From Desulfovibrio sp. (GTDB taxonomy: Bacteria > Desulfobacterota > Desulfovibrionia > Desulfovibrionales > Desulfovibrionaceae), in the NCBI RefSeq assembly GCF_019422935.1, contig NZ_JAHZCJ010000002.1, forward strand, positions 62,001 through 126,000: a DNA stretch of 64,000 nucleotides. Direction: 5' to 3'. Made by a program: the position numbers and the translations under genes. The notes beneath the pieces were generated by a model, which was given only the letters and a program-made list of their open reading frames with translations, was not told the origin of the DNA and ran no database searches. The stretch's first letter is position 1, and the number at the start of each line of letters is the position of its first letter. Of this stretch, positions 34,801-43,664 are shown piece by piece.

Positions 34801-34993
34801 TAGCCACGGAGGAAGCCATGGTTTCCGGGTCGGCCCCGGCAAGCTCGGCCTGCACCTGAATGGTGGGGAAATCCACCGTGGGCAACTGGTTTACGGGCAG
34901 ATTGCGATACCCCGACACGCCAAAAAACAGCATGCCCAGCATTATCAGTACAGTGGCCACAGGGCGGCGGATAAAAAGCGCGGCGATATTCAT
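31835..34993 (-). CDS. RND-family multidrug efflux pump (AcrB/MdtB-type inner-membrane subunit)
   Basis: 1052 residues, full AcrB length, starting at 34993 with AGGGGG upstream. N-terminal FIRRPVATVLIMLGMLFFGVSGY is the first helix. The proton-relay pair is present in TM4 (AVGFVVDDAIVMLENIVRH) and the matching Lys in TM10 (GIVKKNAIMMLDFAL). It uses the proton motive force to export hydrophobic compounds through a tripartite complex. No periplasmic adaptor (MFP) or outer-membrane channel gene lies next to it, so these must come from elsewhere. Confidence 0.93.
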   Translation of the reverse strand: MNIAALFIRRPVATVLIMLGMLFFGVSGYRNLPVNQLPTVDFPTIQVQAELAGADPETMASSVATPLEKEFFTIAGIDSISSVNSTGRTRITIQFALDRNIDAAALDVQSAIGLAQRRLPSNMTVPPSFRKVNPADLPILQLRVSSATLPLYVLNEYADTLIGQRLSMVDGVAQVVIYGQKQYAVRVQLNPDELATRGIGIDEVADAVASANSMLPTGSLEGSHRADSIKSSGQLMNARAFSDAVVAYRNGAPVRLRDLGEVVDSFKQDKQLTWSNGGAPSIMLAVERQPGTNTVQVVDSIRALLPALEKQLPPSAKVEVFYDRSESIRESVADVKFTLVLTVFLVVLVIFIFLRNLPATIIPSLALPMSVISTFAVMSVLGYSLDNLSLMALTLAVGFVVDDAIVMLENIVRHQEMGKDPQTAAFDGSAEIGFTIVSMTLSLAAVFIPVLFMGGIVGRLFREFAVVIIAAILSSGVVSLTLTPMLCAYFLKAQGRNMAGHKPAVSGLYGALERCFDRLADLYARSLDVALRHRRITLLASFGLLALTVWLGMVIPKGFLPTEDMGLLQASTEAEQGVSFEGMVRAQHSLDPMLESSTHVAAYNSIVGIVGGSQSMNNGILLMRLAEHDKRPGIEAVAQKLRKDLNTSPSMRVFVRVPPTISIGGRASKALYQYTLFGPDMGSLFESAQRIEDALRKLPELQDVNSDLQLKNPELRVTIDRNRAAALGVTPQQIELALQSAYGSREVSTIYAPTDDYSVFVELQKPFQKDRSALSRLYVRSKSGDLVPLDTLAKLSTGVGPIAVNHNGQFPSVTISYNLRPGISLSQGVGAVEAAARPLLPDTVTAESQGTAQAFQSSLKGMGWLLVLAIVVIYLVLGILYESFIHPFTILSGLPSAGFGALATLWLFGMELDLYGFVGIIMLLGIVKKNAIMMLDFALEAQKKDPSLDPLAAITQGCHVRFRPIMMTTVAALMGALPIAVGIGAGADARRALGLAVVGGLCFSQLVTLYITPVYYYYMEKLSRRLGRLWGGRFKQNRQEHAENGQAFPPSH

Positions 34994-35119
34994 GCGGCCC
35001 CCTCGGGGAATGCAATGGACGGCATACTTGCCTTGCGGCAAAAGGGCAGCCCGGATCAGGCTCAGCCCGACAATGTATATAATGCCTGAAACAGTAGCCT
35101 TGCGGCGGACGAAACCCGG

Positions 35120-35872
35120 TTAAAACATCTTGAGGATGACAGACTCCAGCTCTCGCACAAGCAGAAACAGCCCAAGCAAACAGCACACGCCGCCTATGAG
35201 GTTGCGCAGCATGCCCGTGGGCGTGCGTTTTGCCAGAACAACGCCGCCAGCAAAACCAGCGATTTCAAGAATGCAGACTATCGGCAACAGGGCAAAATCC
35301 ACATGCCCGTCAGCTATATTACCCACGGTGCCGAACACGGCCGTAACCACCTGGTACGGCATGGCAAGGCCCACAGCCGTCATGGGGGCAACCCCGGCGG
35401 CTATCATCCACGGAATGGTGAGCACAGGGCCGCCCGCGCCGGTCATGCCCGCCAGAAAACCCGTACTCGCCCCGATGAAAAAAAATCCCGCCCTGCCCTG
35501 CCAAAAAACGCTGCCGCCAGCCTTGGGGGGCCGCAATACGCAAAAGCCCGCAAACAGGATGATGCCCGCCAGCAAAATTACCAGCGGCTTTGCGTTGATG
35601 CTGGCGTTGAGCACGGCCCCCGGCAGTGCCGCGAGGCCGCCGATCATAAAGGGCGTGGCCCGCGACCAGTCCACATGGCCCAGACGGCGGTACATGACGG
35701 TTCCCACCAGCGCGATGGGTAAAAATGACGCCAATGCCGTCCCCATGGCCTCATGCGGCTCAAGCCCGCTCAGCAGAATCAGCCCGGGAGGAACAAGAAT
35801 ACCGCCCACGCCCGTAAGCCCGACCAGAATACCCACCAGCAGGCATACAGCACCCAGAACTATTAACAGCAT
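35120..35872 (-). CDS. TSUP (TauE/SafE) family membrane permease
   Basis: 250 residues, about eight helices. The paired glycine-rich repeats of TSUP are visible: GILVGLTGVGGILVPPGLILL and TGFLAGMTGAGGPVLTIPWMI. The family exports or imports sulfite, sulfonates or related organic anions, and sulfur substrates would suit a sulfate reducer. GAGGAAG precedes the ATG. It begins 7 nt after cbiB and probably shares its transcript. Confidence 0.9.
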   Translation of the reverse strand: MLLIVLGAVCLLVGILVGLTGVGGILVPPGLILLSGLEPHEAMGTALASFLPIALVGTVMYRRLGHVDWSRATPFMIGGLAALPGAVLNASINAKPLVILLAGIILFAGFCVLRPPKAGGSVFWQGRAGFFFIGASTGFLAGMTGAGGPVLTIPWMIAAGVAPMTAVGLAMPYQVVTAVFGTVGNIADGHVDFALLPIVCILEIAGFAGGVVLAKRTPTGMLRNLIGGVCCLLGLFLLVRELESVILKMF

Positions 35873-35879
35873 ATCTTCC

Positions 35880-36950
35880 TCAAAAATTAGGCAGACTGAC
35901 CACCATGAAGCACAGCCAGAGCGTCAGTCCCCCACACAAGGCGCTATAGCGCAAGAGTTCGCAAAGCGCCAGCAAGCGCTTGCGATCCCAGGGCGCTGCC
36001 TCGTCCTGTTCCGGCCCAAGCCAGGGTTTTGGCGTCAGCGTGCCAAAGTACACGGACGGCCCGCCCATGCGCGCGCCGCACAGCCATGCGCAGACTGTCA
36101 TGGACCAGCCGGAATTGGGGCTTGGCATGCCCACGGCCTGTCGGGCCACGACCCGAAAACCGGGCCAGCGGCCTTGCCACAGGCGCACAGGCCGCAGCCG
36201 CCCAGGCAAAAAACGCAGATGATGCTCACAGATGCTCGCGCATCTGTCCGCTAGGCAGGCCGCGCAGGCCGACAAACGGGCAGGAATGTAGGCCAGCGCA
36301 TCATCGCCGCGCGCCCCGGCCCATCCCAGCCAGCGCCACTTTTCCGTCACGTAGCCCCACATGGAATCGGTTGTGCTCACGGCCTTGTAGCACCACATGG
36401 CCACAGGCCCGCCCACGAGCAGCCAGAAAAAAGGAGCCATAAAGGCATCCGTAAGGTTTTCAGAAAGCGTATCAGCAAGGGTTTTGCGCATGAGGGAGCG
36501 ATCCATGCTGGACGTGTCCCTGCTGACCAGCCACGAAAGCGCTTCGCGCGCTTGCGGCTCGTCATAGTGTTCCACCCGGCGCAGCACCTCCTGCCCTGTG
36601 CGCAGCAGGCTGCCCAGAGCAAGCCCGGCCCAGGCCAGATACAGGGCCAGCAGCGTCCCAAACACAGGCAAGGAAACCAGCCCCCACGCAACCGCGCCCG
36701 TCAGGCCCACAAGCACTGCCAGGGCAACTGCCCCGGCAAAGCGCCCGCGCTGGCGTTCGGTATCCGGCCCGTTCTTGCGCATAAACCGCCGCGCCGGGGC
36801 TTCCAGCCAGTCCAGCAGCTTGCCTACAGCGCAGACAGGGTGCCTCCACGGCAGGTCAGGATCGCCCAGCCAGAGATCAAAAATCAGGGCCAGAGGGGCA
36901 AGCCACCAGCATTCCCACACGGAATAGGGGAATAGCTGCGCCAGACTCAC
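35880..36950 (-). CDS. cbiB: Adenosylcobinamide-phosphate synthase CbiB
   Basis: 356 residues. The GTG start at 36950 overlaps the trmL stop (GTGA), and the open frame upstream of it is only trmL shadow. CbiB signatures are WLAPLALIFDLWLGDPDLPWRHPVCAVGKL, DTSSMDRSLMRKTLADTLSENLTDAFMAPFFW, and MPSPNSGWSMTVCAWLCGARMGGP. It attaches the aminopropanol arm to the corrin ring and is an inner-membrane protein. It is separated from the cobalamin operon at 4.7-9.6 kb. Confidence 0.93.
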   Translation of the reverse strand: MSLAQLFPYSVWECWWLAPLALIFDLWLGDPDLPWRHPVCAVGKLLDWLEAPARRFMRKNGPDTERQRGRFAGAVALAVLVGLTGAVAWGLVSLPVFGTLLALYLAWAGLALGSLLRTGQEVLRRVEHYDEPQAREALSWLVSRDTSSMDRSLMRKTLADTLSENLTDAFMAPFFWLLVGGPVAMWCYKAVSTTDSMWGYVTEKWRWLGWAGARGDDALAYIPARLSACAACLADRCASICEHHLRFLPGRLRPVRLWQGRWPGFRVVARQAVGMPSPNSGWSMTVCAWLCGARMGGPSVYFGTLTPKPWLGPEQDEAAPWDRKRLLALCELLRYSALCGGLTLWLCFMVVSLPNF

Positions 36951-37420
36951 GCCCAATCCTCCATGAGTCCGGTGCGGGCCAGGGCCATGTACAGCACAAT
37001 GCCCGCCGAGGTGGAGAGGTTGAGGCTGCGCACGCGGCCCTCCAGCATGGGAATGCGGATGCGGTGGGGCGAAAGCGCCAGAATTTCCTGCGGCAGACCG
37101 CGCGTTTCCGGGCCGAATACAAGGCAATCCTCCGGCTCAAAGGCAAACTGATGGGCCGGGGCGCTGACCTGCCCTTTCTTGGCCGAGGTCAACACAAGGC
37201 GCGCACCCTGCTGCCCTTGCGTCGCAAAGGCGGCCCAGTCGGGCCAGACGCGCAGCCGCACATTGGGCCAGTAATCCAGCCCTGCCCGCTTGAGGTAGCG
37301 GTCTTCAAGCTTGAAGCCCAAGGGTTCAATAAGGTTCAGGACTGTATCCGTAGCGGCGCACAGCCGGGCGATATTGCCTGTATTGGGGGGAATTTCCGGC
37401 TCAAAAAGAACTATCTGCAT
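36947..37420 (-). CDS. trmL: tRNA (cytidine(34)/uridine(34)-2'-O)-methyltransferase TrmL
   Basis: 157 residues, the usual size of this SPOUT methyltransferase. MQIVLFEPEIPPNTGNIARLC is the family N-terminus, and the SAM-binding knot region has LVFGPETRGLPQEIL and IPMLEGRVRSLNLSTSAGIVLYMAL. It methylates the wobble ribose of leucine tRNAs. Its stop overlaps the cbiB start. Confidence 0.95.
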   Translation of the reverse strand: MQIVLFEPEIPPNTGNIARLCAATDTVLNLIEPLGFKLEDRYLKRAGLDYWPNVRLRVWPDWAAFATQGQQGARLVLTSAKKGQVSAPAHQFAFEPEDCLVFGPETRGLPQEILALSPHRIRIPMLEGRVRSLNLSTSAGIVLYMALARTGLMEDWA

Positions 37421-37494
37421 GGTGTAGCTGACTGGTGGTAATAATGTAATGGCTCAGACTGGGAGTGCCAGCCATGTTGCCGGGGTAAACAGAC

Positions 37495-38025
37495 CTATGC
37501 CGCCCCCGCGAGGGGCAGGCGCATACCAATGCGGTCGGTCAGGCCGCAGAACTTTTCTTCTTCAAGAATATCCTTAAGAAACTGGGGTAAGCCCGCATCA
37601 TCCAGCGCCGTAAAGCCCAAGCGGGCATAAAATGGCGCGTTCCAGGGCACGTGAGTAAACGTTGTCAGATAGATGGCGGGCACTTGGCGTTGCCGCATGC
37701 GCCCTGCAACCCGGCCAATGAGTGCCGCGCCTATGCCTTTGCGCATGTGGTCGGGGTGCACGTCAATCTGGGCCAGCAGGGCGGCATGGTCAATCAGCCG
37801 CACATAGGCATAGCCCACAGGATTACCCGCTTGGTCAAGGGCCACCCAGAGAAGGCCGCTTTGAACAGCTTCATGCAGTTTGTCTACAGGTGAGAACTCG
37901 GAACGGATGTGATCTGGTATGGAGCCTGGAGGAAAAATCCCCGCAGCGGCAACTTCGATAGCCGCCAGCAGAGGCACATGAGCTGCCGTTGCCAGATCTA
38001 TGGTGTATCCCTGAAGACTTTTCAT
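37495..38025 (-). CDS. GNAT-family N-acetyltransferase
   Basis: 176 residues from the ATG at 38025 (MKSLQGYTIDLATAAH). The acetyl-CoA loop is visible as AQIDVHPDHMRKGIGAALIGRV (Q/RxxGxG/A). Strand beta4 is LLWVALDQAGNPVGYAYV, and the C-terminal NAPFYARLGF is typical. The open frame runs 91 codons further upstream but without GNAT sequence or a Shine-Dalgarno. Acceptor unknown. Confidence 0.85.
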   Translation of the reverse strand: MKSLQGYTIDLATAAHVPLLAAIEVAAAGIFPPGSIPDHIRSEFSPVDKLHEAVQSGLLWVALDQAGNPVGYAYVRLIDHAALLAQIDVHPDHMRKGIGAALIGRVAGRMRQRQVPAIYLTTFTHVPWNAPFYARLGFTALDDAGLPQFLKDILEEEKFCGLTDRIGMRLPLAGAA

Positions 38026-38302
38026 ATCAATCCGCCGCGCTACTCGTGTCACTTCCGGTAACCAGAGCTTCAATTCTTTGAAACTCACCCCAACAAGGTA
38101 TGTCTGCAACTGAGCGCCTTTTGCTCTCCGCCGAAATTCTGAAACCCTTGTCTCTTCGTGATCGGGTGCGCCGTGCGATGGATTTTGTTCTCCGGCAAGG
38201 AAAAATATTGTCCATGGACGGAGTGTACATAGCGGTACTCGACCGACACCGGGCAATATTTTGACGCAGCCGGAGGGCAAAAGCCACGCACGCCACACCC
38301 GA

Positions 38303-40132
38303 TCACATAATTTTCATGGCAGCGGAGAGACCAGGAACAACCTGACAAACAACACGAATATCCTTGCTGCCAAAGCCCGCATCGTCCAGCGTGGCAAAGA
38401 TGTCTGCCTCGGTCACTTCCACCCGCGCGCCGCTGACGCCAGCAGCCTCCAGCCTTTCGCGCAGCAGGGCGCTGGCCCGTTGACGGGCTTCACCCAGGCT
38501 GTAGCCCTTGCCAATGCGCTCGGTCAATTCAACGGCCGGGATTGTCAGCACGCAGCGCCCGGTATCGGCATAGAGTTCCAGCGCGTCTGTGGGCAAGGTC
38601 AGGGCCGCGCCCACGGCATTGGCAACATCCGCATACGGCGGCGTTTCCACGGGCATGTCCAGAACTTTGGACATGCGCCGGGCAACGCAGGCCGCAGGGC
38701 CGCCCACCAGCCACACATGCTGCGGGCGCGCCTCGCGCACGGCCTTGAGGGCCGCCAAAGTATAAATGGGGCGGGCGTTGATGTCATCGGTCAGGGCACG
38801 GGCAGCGGCAGCCACCTGCGCAAGGGCATCGTCTGCGGCCATTTGAGCCAGAGATTCCGGGGACAGGCCGTGTTCTGCGGCCAGCGCCGCAATGCCCGCT
38901 GCGGATGCGCCCACATCGCCGGCCAGGGCATCCCCGCCATTGATGCCCTGCACGTCAGCCGGGTCAACAGCAAAATTCAATACGTTCAGGGCATCCAGCA
39001 AAGTGGGCCGGGAACCGCCAAAGGCCATGGCCGGGCCTTCACGCAAGGGGCCGACCTGAACAGGGCGCACAGCGCCGGGCGCGGCATCCACCGTAAGCAG
39101 CGAATCGCCGCCCACGCCGATGGAAACCGAAGCCAGAGCGCGCACAAGGGTGCGCCGCCCCTTGAGCAACATGCCGTCCCTGTCCACCACCGGGGAGCCG
39201 TCCACAAAGAGCGCCATGTCTGTTGTTGTACCGCCCATATCGAGCAGCAGGGAGCAGCCCTGACGCATGGCCTTGCTGCCGCCGCACAGGGCGAGCACGC
39301 CCATGACGCTGGCCGCAGGGCCGGAAAGTATGGACTGCACAGGCTCCCGACGCGAAAGCGTCAGCGGCACCGCGCCGCCGTCCGCCTTGAGCAGACGCAC
39401 GGAGGCCGTGATGCCAGCTTCGGCAAGGGCCGCCTCCACGGCATCCAGAAATTCATTGTGCAGGCGCTGCACGGCGGCGTTAAAATAGGCGGTTGCCATG
39501 CGCCGGGGAAAGTTGAGCCGCCCCGAAAGCCTGTGCCCTACAGTTACGGACATTTGCGGCGCAGCCGACCGCACGGCCTCGCTCATGGCCAGCTCGTGCG
39601 CGGCATTGCGCGGCGAAAATTTGCCCACGCAGGCCACGGCGGCAACACCCGCCGCCTCCCATTCCCTGACAGCGGTGGGCAAGGAAGCTGTGCGCAGGGG
39701 GCTGACCTCCACGCCCCGGTGATCCAGCCCGCCGGGGACAACGCAGACATGCGCGCCCATTGCAAAATGGTGCGGGTCAAGCCCCGGCCCGGCGGAAAGG
39801 GCCAGTCCCACAGGGTCTGCGCGATCCTGCACCAGAGCGTTGACAGCCAGGGTCGCCCCAAGGGTCACGCGTGAAACAGCGCCAAAATCGCAGTCAGGAG
39901 CAGCCTTTGCCAGGGCGGCAAGCACCTCGCGCACAGATGCGGGCAGATTGTCATGACGGGTACGCGCCTTGGCGCTGGCCACCAGCCGGGCGGAGGGCAA
40001 AGCTTCGGTGCCAAATCCATCTGCGCCCGTCCCGTCCGGAGCCATTTCTTCTGCGGCGGCATCGCAGGCAAGCAGTACGGCATCGGTATGCGTACCCCCG
40101 GCGTCAATGCCCAGCACATATGTTTCGCTCAT
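38303..40132 (-). CDS. HyuA-type hydantoinase/oxoprolinase family protein (ASKHA ATPase fold)
   Basis: 609 residues from the ATG at 40132. Two phosphate-binding motifs are visible: VLGIDAGGTHTDAVLL and LLLDMGGTTTDMALFVDG, with SILSGPAASVMGVLALCGG and a late VWLVGGPAACVARRMS. The family uses ATP to open cyclic amides (hydantoin, 5-oxoproline) or carboxylate ketones. A HyuB-type partner is usual but is not adjacent, so the substrate is open. It is divergent from ilvE. Confidence 0.85.
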   Translation of the reverse strand: MSETYVLGIDAGGTHTDAVLLACDAAAEEMAPDGTGADGFGTEALPSARLVASAKARTRHDNLPASVREVLAALAKAAPDCDFGAVSRVTLGATLAVNALVQDRADPVGLALSAGPGLDPHHFAMGAHVCVVPGGLDHRGVEVSPLRTASLPTAVREWEAAGVAAVACVGKFSPRNAAHELAMSEAVRSAAPQMSVTVGHRLSGRLNFPRRMATAYFNAAVQRLHNEFLDAVEAALAEAGITASVRLLKADGGAVPLTLSRREPVQSILSGPAASVMGVLALCGGSKAMRQGCSLLLDMGGTTTDMALFVDGSPVVDRDGMLLKGRRTLVRALASVSIGVGGDSLLTVDAAPGAVRPVQVGPLREGPAMAFGGSRPTLLDALNVLNFAVDPADVQGINGGDALAGDVGASAAGIAALAAEHGLSPESLAQMAADDALAQVAAAARALTDDINARPIYTLAALKAVREARPQHVWLVGGPAACVARRMSKVLDMPVETPPYADVANAVGAALTLPTDALELYADTGRCVLTIPAVELTERIGKGYSLGEARQRASALLRERLEAAGVSGARVEVTEADIFATLDDAGFGSKDIRVVCQVVPGLSAAMKIM

Positions 40133-40432
40133 AATTCCGGCCTCATAAATACTTGTTTGCTGGCCCTGAACATACGGCATCGCCATCCGCAGGGCCAGCC
40201 CTTATTATTGGACAGTTTTCAGGCATCCTTACCCGCCCTGCCTGCCGCGCATCCCCCTTGCCTGTTCCATGCGCCCGCTCCATGCGCCCGCAATTGTGGA
40301 TATTCTTTCTCCCACTGGCGCAATTGCTTGCCATATGCGGTCATTTTCAGTAGATTTTTGCTCTTGCGGCAACCGCCGGGACTGCCCCGGCGAGCCCGCG
40401 TCTTATACAGCAGGCTACTGCGGAGGAAAGCC
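40133..40432. other. Divergent promoter region between the HyuA-type gene and ilvE
   Basis: 300 bp. Contains A/T-rich patches (40200-40215 and 40300-40370) that may hold the two promoters. No riboswitch, T-box or small gene is recognised. Confidence 0.35.
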
Positions 40433-41353
40433 ATGCAGAACGCAAAGTTTATCTGGTTTGACGGAAAAATGCTCCCTTCTGAACAAGCACAGGTTCATGT
40501 GCTGACCCACGCCCTGCATTACGGCAGCGCCGTATTTGAAGGCATTCGCGCATACGCCTGCGCCGACGGCACTTCTGCCGTATTCCGTCTGGAAGACCAC
40601 TGCAAGCGCCTAATTAACTCCGCTAAGATTATGCGCCTGGAAGTACCCTTCACGGCTGAACAGCTCGTAGCCGCCTGTATTGAGACCCTCAAGGCCAACA
40701 AACTGCCCGAAGGTTACGTGCGCCCCCTTTCTTTTGTGGGCCATGGCGAAATGGGCGTCTACCCCGGCAACAACCCGGTGCAGACCATCATCGCCGCCTG
40801 GGCCTGGGGCGCGTACCTTGGCGCAGAAGCTCTTGATAAGGGCATCCGCGTCAAGACCAGCAGCTTTGCCCGCAGCCATGTGAATACCAGCATGTCCAAG
40901 GCCAAGGCCGCCGGCAACTACATCAACTCCATCCTTGCCAAGGTGGAAGCCAAGGAAGACGGCTATGACGAAGCCGTGATGCTCGACACCAACGGCTATG
41001 TTTCCGAAGCCACGGGCGAGAACATCTTTATCGTGCGCGACGGCGTGATCAAAACCACGCCCTGGACGTCCATTCTGGGCGGCCTCACGCGCGATTCCGT
41101 CATGAAGCTTGCCAGAGACCTCGGCTACACCGTGGAAGAACAGCAGTTCACCCGCGATGAGTTCTACATCGCTGATGAAGCGTTCTTTACCGGCACCGCG
41201 GCTGAAATCACCCCCATCCGCGAGCTTGACCACCGCCAGATTGGCGTTGGGCACGCTGGCCCGGTGACCAAGCACCTGCAGAAAGAATACTTTGCCATCG
41301 TCAAGGGCGAAAATCCCAAGTACGAAGGCTGGCTGCACCGCTTTACCATTTAG
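40433..41353 (+). CDS. ilvE: Branched-chain amino-acid aminotransferase
   Basis: 306 residues, PLP fold type IV. HALHYGSAVFEGIRAY near residue 26 is the class signature, and SKAKAAGNYINSILAKVEA near 160 holds the PLP-binding Lys. SEATGENIFIV and TRDSVMKLARDLGY also fit IlvE. It interconverts Val/Leu/Ile and their 2-oxo acids in the cytoplasm. GGAGG lies 5 nt before the ATG at 40433. Confidence 0.95.
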   Translation: MQNAKFIWFDGKMLPSEQAQVHVLTHALHYGSAVFEGIRAYACADGTSAVFRLEDHCKRLINSAKIMRLEVPFTAEQLVAACIETLKANKLPEGYVRPLSFVGHGEMGVYPGNNPVQTIIAAWAWGAYLGAEALDKGIRVKTSSFARSHVNTSMSKAKAAGNYINSILAKVEAKEDGYDEAVMLDTNGYVSEATGENIFIVRDGVIKTTPWTSILGGLTRDSVMKLARDLGYTVEEQQFTRDEFYIADEAFFTGTAAEITPIRELDHRQIGVGHAGPVTKHLQKEYFAIVKGENPKYEGWLHRFTI

Positions 41354-41401
41354 TGGAGACAAACGGCGGGCTGCAATGCCGCCGCCTATAGAGATATGCG
41401 T

Positions 41402-41431
41402 CCGGCAGCTCCGCTCTTGCGGGGCTGCCGG
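41402..41431 (+). other. 13-bp hairpin after ilvE
   Basis: CCGGCAGCTCCGC (41402-41414) pairs with GCGGGGCTGCCGG (41419-41431) around a TCTT loop, with one G:U pair. No T-run follows, so it is not a canonical terminator. It stands at the 5' end of a further structured stretch before dnaX. Confidence 0.65.
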
Positions 41432-41579
41432 GTACCAAAGAGTAAACCAAGTCCGCCCTGCGTCGTAATCCGGCGCAACACGGACACAACAGGTAACAGC
41501 CTTTCCTGCGGGTTCGCGCGCAGCGCAATCCGGGACTGCCCGACAGCCCGTTGGTCATCTTTCAAAGGCAACGAGCGCC

Positions 41580-43577
41580 ATGAAACATCTTTCCCTCGCC
41601 GCACGATACAGGCCGCAAAACTTCGCCCAGGTAGCAGGACAGGACATGGTCAAGGCCGTCCTTTCCCGCGCTGCGGCAGAAGACAGGCCCGCAGCCGCCT
41701 ACCTTTTGAGCGGCACTCGCGGCGTGGGCAAAACCACCATTGCCCGTATTTTTGCCAAGGCGCTCAACTGCCAGCACGCTCCGGGGCCGGAACCCTGCAA
41801 CCAGTGCGAGCAATGCCGCAAGATCACCCAGGGCGTGCACGTTGACGTGACCGAAATCGACGGCGCTTCCAACAACAGCGTTGAAGACGCCCGCTCCTTG
41901 CGCGAAACCATCGGCTACGCGCCCATGGAAGGCCGCTACAAGATTTTCATCATTGACGAAGCCCATATGCTCACCCGCAACGCCTTCAACGCGTTGCTGA
42001 AAACGCTGGAAGAACCGCCGGAACGTGTGGTCTTTATTTTTGCCACCACCGAGGCGCACAAGTTCCCCATCACCATTGTGAGCCGCTGCCAGCATTTTGT
42101 GTTTCGCCACCTGAGTGAAGACGCGCTCTTTGCCCACCTCACCGCTGTGCTGCGCAAAGAAAACGCCGCCTTTGAAGAAGGGGCCGTGCGACTTATTGCG
42201 CGCAGGGCTGCGGGCAGTGTGCGCGACAGCATGTCGCTGCTTGATCAGACCCTCGCCCTTGGCGGCGAGGAACTCACCATTGCAGCCACCCGGCAGGTAC
42301 TTGGCCTTGCTGGGCAGGAACTGTTTGCGGAGCTGTTTGCCGCCCTGCAAGGGCAGGATTGCGCCGCCGTGGCAAACCTGTGCGGGCAGATATTGCAGCA
42401 AGGTGTGGATATTGGCTTTTTCATGCGCGAGCTTGCGGGCAATCTGCGCAACCTCTTTTTGCTGCGCCAGAGCGGTCAGGCCATTGTGCCGAGCCTGCGC
42501 CTCCCCGCAGACGAAGCCGCCCTCTGGCAGGGCATTGCTCCGCAATTTTCTGCCGCGCATCTGCACGCGGCATGGCAGATGGCCCTTGACGCGCAGCGCG
42601 GCATAGTGCAAAGCCCGGAACCAGCAGCAGCGCTCGAACTGCTTTTGCTCAACCTTGCCCTGCTGCCGCAATTACTACCCGTAGGGCAGGCCACGCCCGG
42701 CCCCGTTGGGCCAGCTGGCGGAGCCGGACAGGGAACTCAGCACCAGGCTCAGGCCGTGCCCCCCTCCGCGCAGCGTATGGAAAACAGCGCGGAAATGCCC
42801 GCCGGAAGCGCGCAGATGGCGCAATCCCGCCCCAGGGATGCCGCCACGGGCCAGCACGCCGCCAATGATGCGGACGATGCGGAATCAGACGAGCCTGACG
42901 CGGCCCAGAGTTTTGCTGCCCCCACGCACCGGCCCTGGCGGCCCGGTGCGCAAACAGGAGCAGCGCAACTTGATCAGGGCAGCACAAATACGGCTATCTC
43001 AGATATGGGTAGTCCAAATCAGGGTAGCCCCGGCCAGGAGACCCCCCGTCGGGAAGATTCTGGCCACCGAAATTTCAGGCAAGAGGATTCTGGACAAAAT
43101 GGAGCTGGCCCCAGAGATTCTGACCAGCCGGACACCAGCGCAAGTGTCGCTGACGGGCAAGGCCTCAACAAGGGCGGCGCAGGCACACCAGACCAGGGCA
43201 AGCGGGAAGGTCAGGCAGCCTGCAATTGGGCGGCATTTTGTGATTTTTGCTCTTCATGGCAAGGCGCCGGGCGCGACATGCCGCGCCAGCATTTGCTGCG
43301 CAGCGTGAGCGCCACATGGACGGACGGGATTTTACGCCTCGCCCCCAAGGCTGAAACCCAGTTGTTCCAGCTTGAGCGCGGACGCGAGGAGCTGACAGCG
43401 GCTTTGGCCGCCTACGGCGCAGGGCAGACACAGCTCGAGCTCGTGGCGCCCCGGCCCTATCGCCCGGAGGCCGAACTGATTGAAGAGTTCAGCCAGAGGC
43501 CCGAGTTGCAGCCCTGCCTTGAAGTGCTGAACGCACGGGTCAAAGGGTGCCGCCCGGTGGATCAAGACAACCGCTGA
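41580..43577 (+). CDS. dnaX: DNA polymerase III subunits gamma and tau
   Basis: 665 residues. AAA+ clamp-loader part: Walker A GTRGVGKTT (about 44), zinc Cys set in CQHAPGPEPCNQCEQC, Walker B IFIIDEAHML, and the SRC motif VSRCQHF. Residues about 375-540 are a disordered Gly/Gln/Asp/Ser-rich linker. The last 120 residues are a small folded domain. It forms the clamp loader and links polymerase cores. No slippery sequence for gamma/tau frameshifting was noticed. It is first of dnaX-ebfC-recR. Confidence 0.94.
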   Translation: MKHLSLAARYRPQNFAQVAGQDMVKAVLSRAAAEDRPAAAYLLSGTRGVGKTTIARIFAKALNCQHAPGPEPCNQCEQCRKITQGVHVDVTEIDGASNNSVEDARSLRETIGYAPMEGRYKIFIIDEAHMLTRNAFNALLKTLEEPPERVVFIFATTEAHKFPITIVSRCQHFVFRHLSEDALFAHLTAVLRKENAAFEEGAVRLIARRAAGSVRDSMSLLDQTLALGGEELTIAATRQVLGLAGQELFAELFAALQGQDCAAVANLCGQILQQGVDIGFFMRELAGNLRNLFLLRQSGQAIVPSLRLPADEAALWQGIAPQFSAAHLHAAWQMALDAQRGIVQSPEPAAALELLLLNLALLPQLLPVGQATPGPVGPAGGAGQGTQHQAQAVPPSAQRMENSAEMPAGSAQMAQSRPRDAATGQHAANDADDAESDEPDAAQSFAAPTHRPWRPGAQTGAAQLDQGSTNTAISDMGSPNQGSPGQETPRREDSGHRNFRQEDSGQNGAGPRDSDQPDTSASVADGQGLNKGGAGTPDQGKREGQAACNWAAFCDFCSSWQGAGRDMPRQHLLRSVSATWTDGILRLAPKAETQLFQLERGREELTAALAAYGAGQTQLELVAPRPYRPEAELIEEFSQRPELQPCLEVLNARVKGCRPVDQDNR

Positions 43578-43664
43578 GCCCGCTGGCAACTGAAAAAACT
43601 TTCCGCGTCCGCCCGGCCCACGCCGCCGGAACCGGAAGCATGCAACAGACGCAAGGAGAAACAC

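Noticed and set aside
41365..41575. SRP (4.5S) RNA gene next to dnaX
   Set aside because: The conserved GGAAGGAAGCAGC-like core is absent on both strands, so I list only a structured leader.
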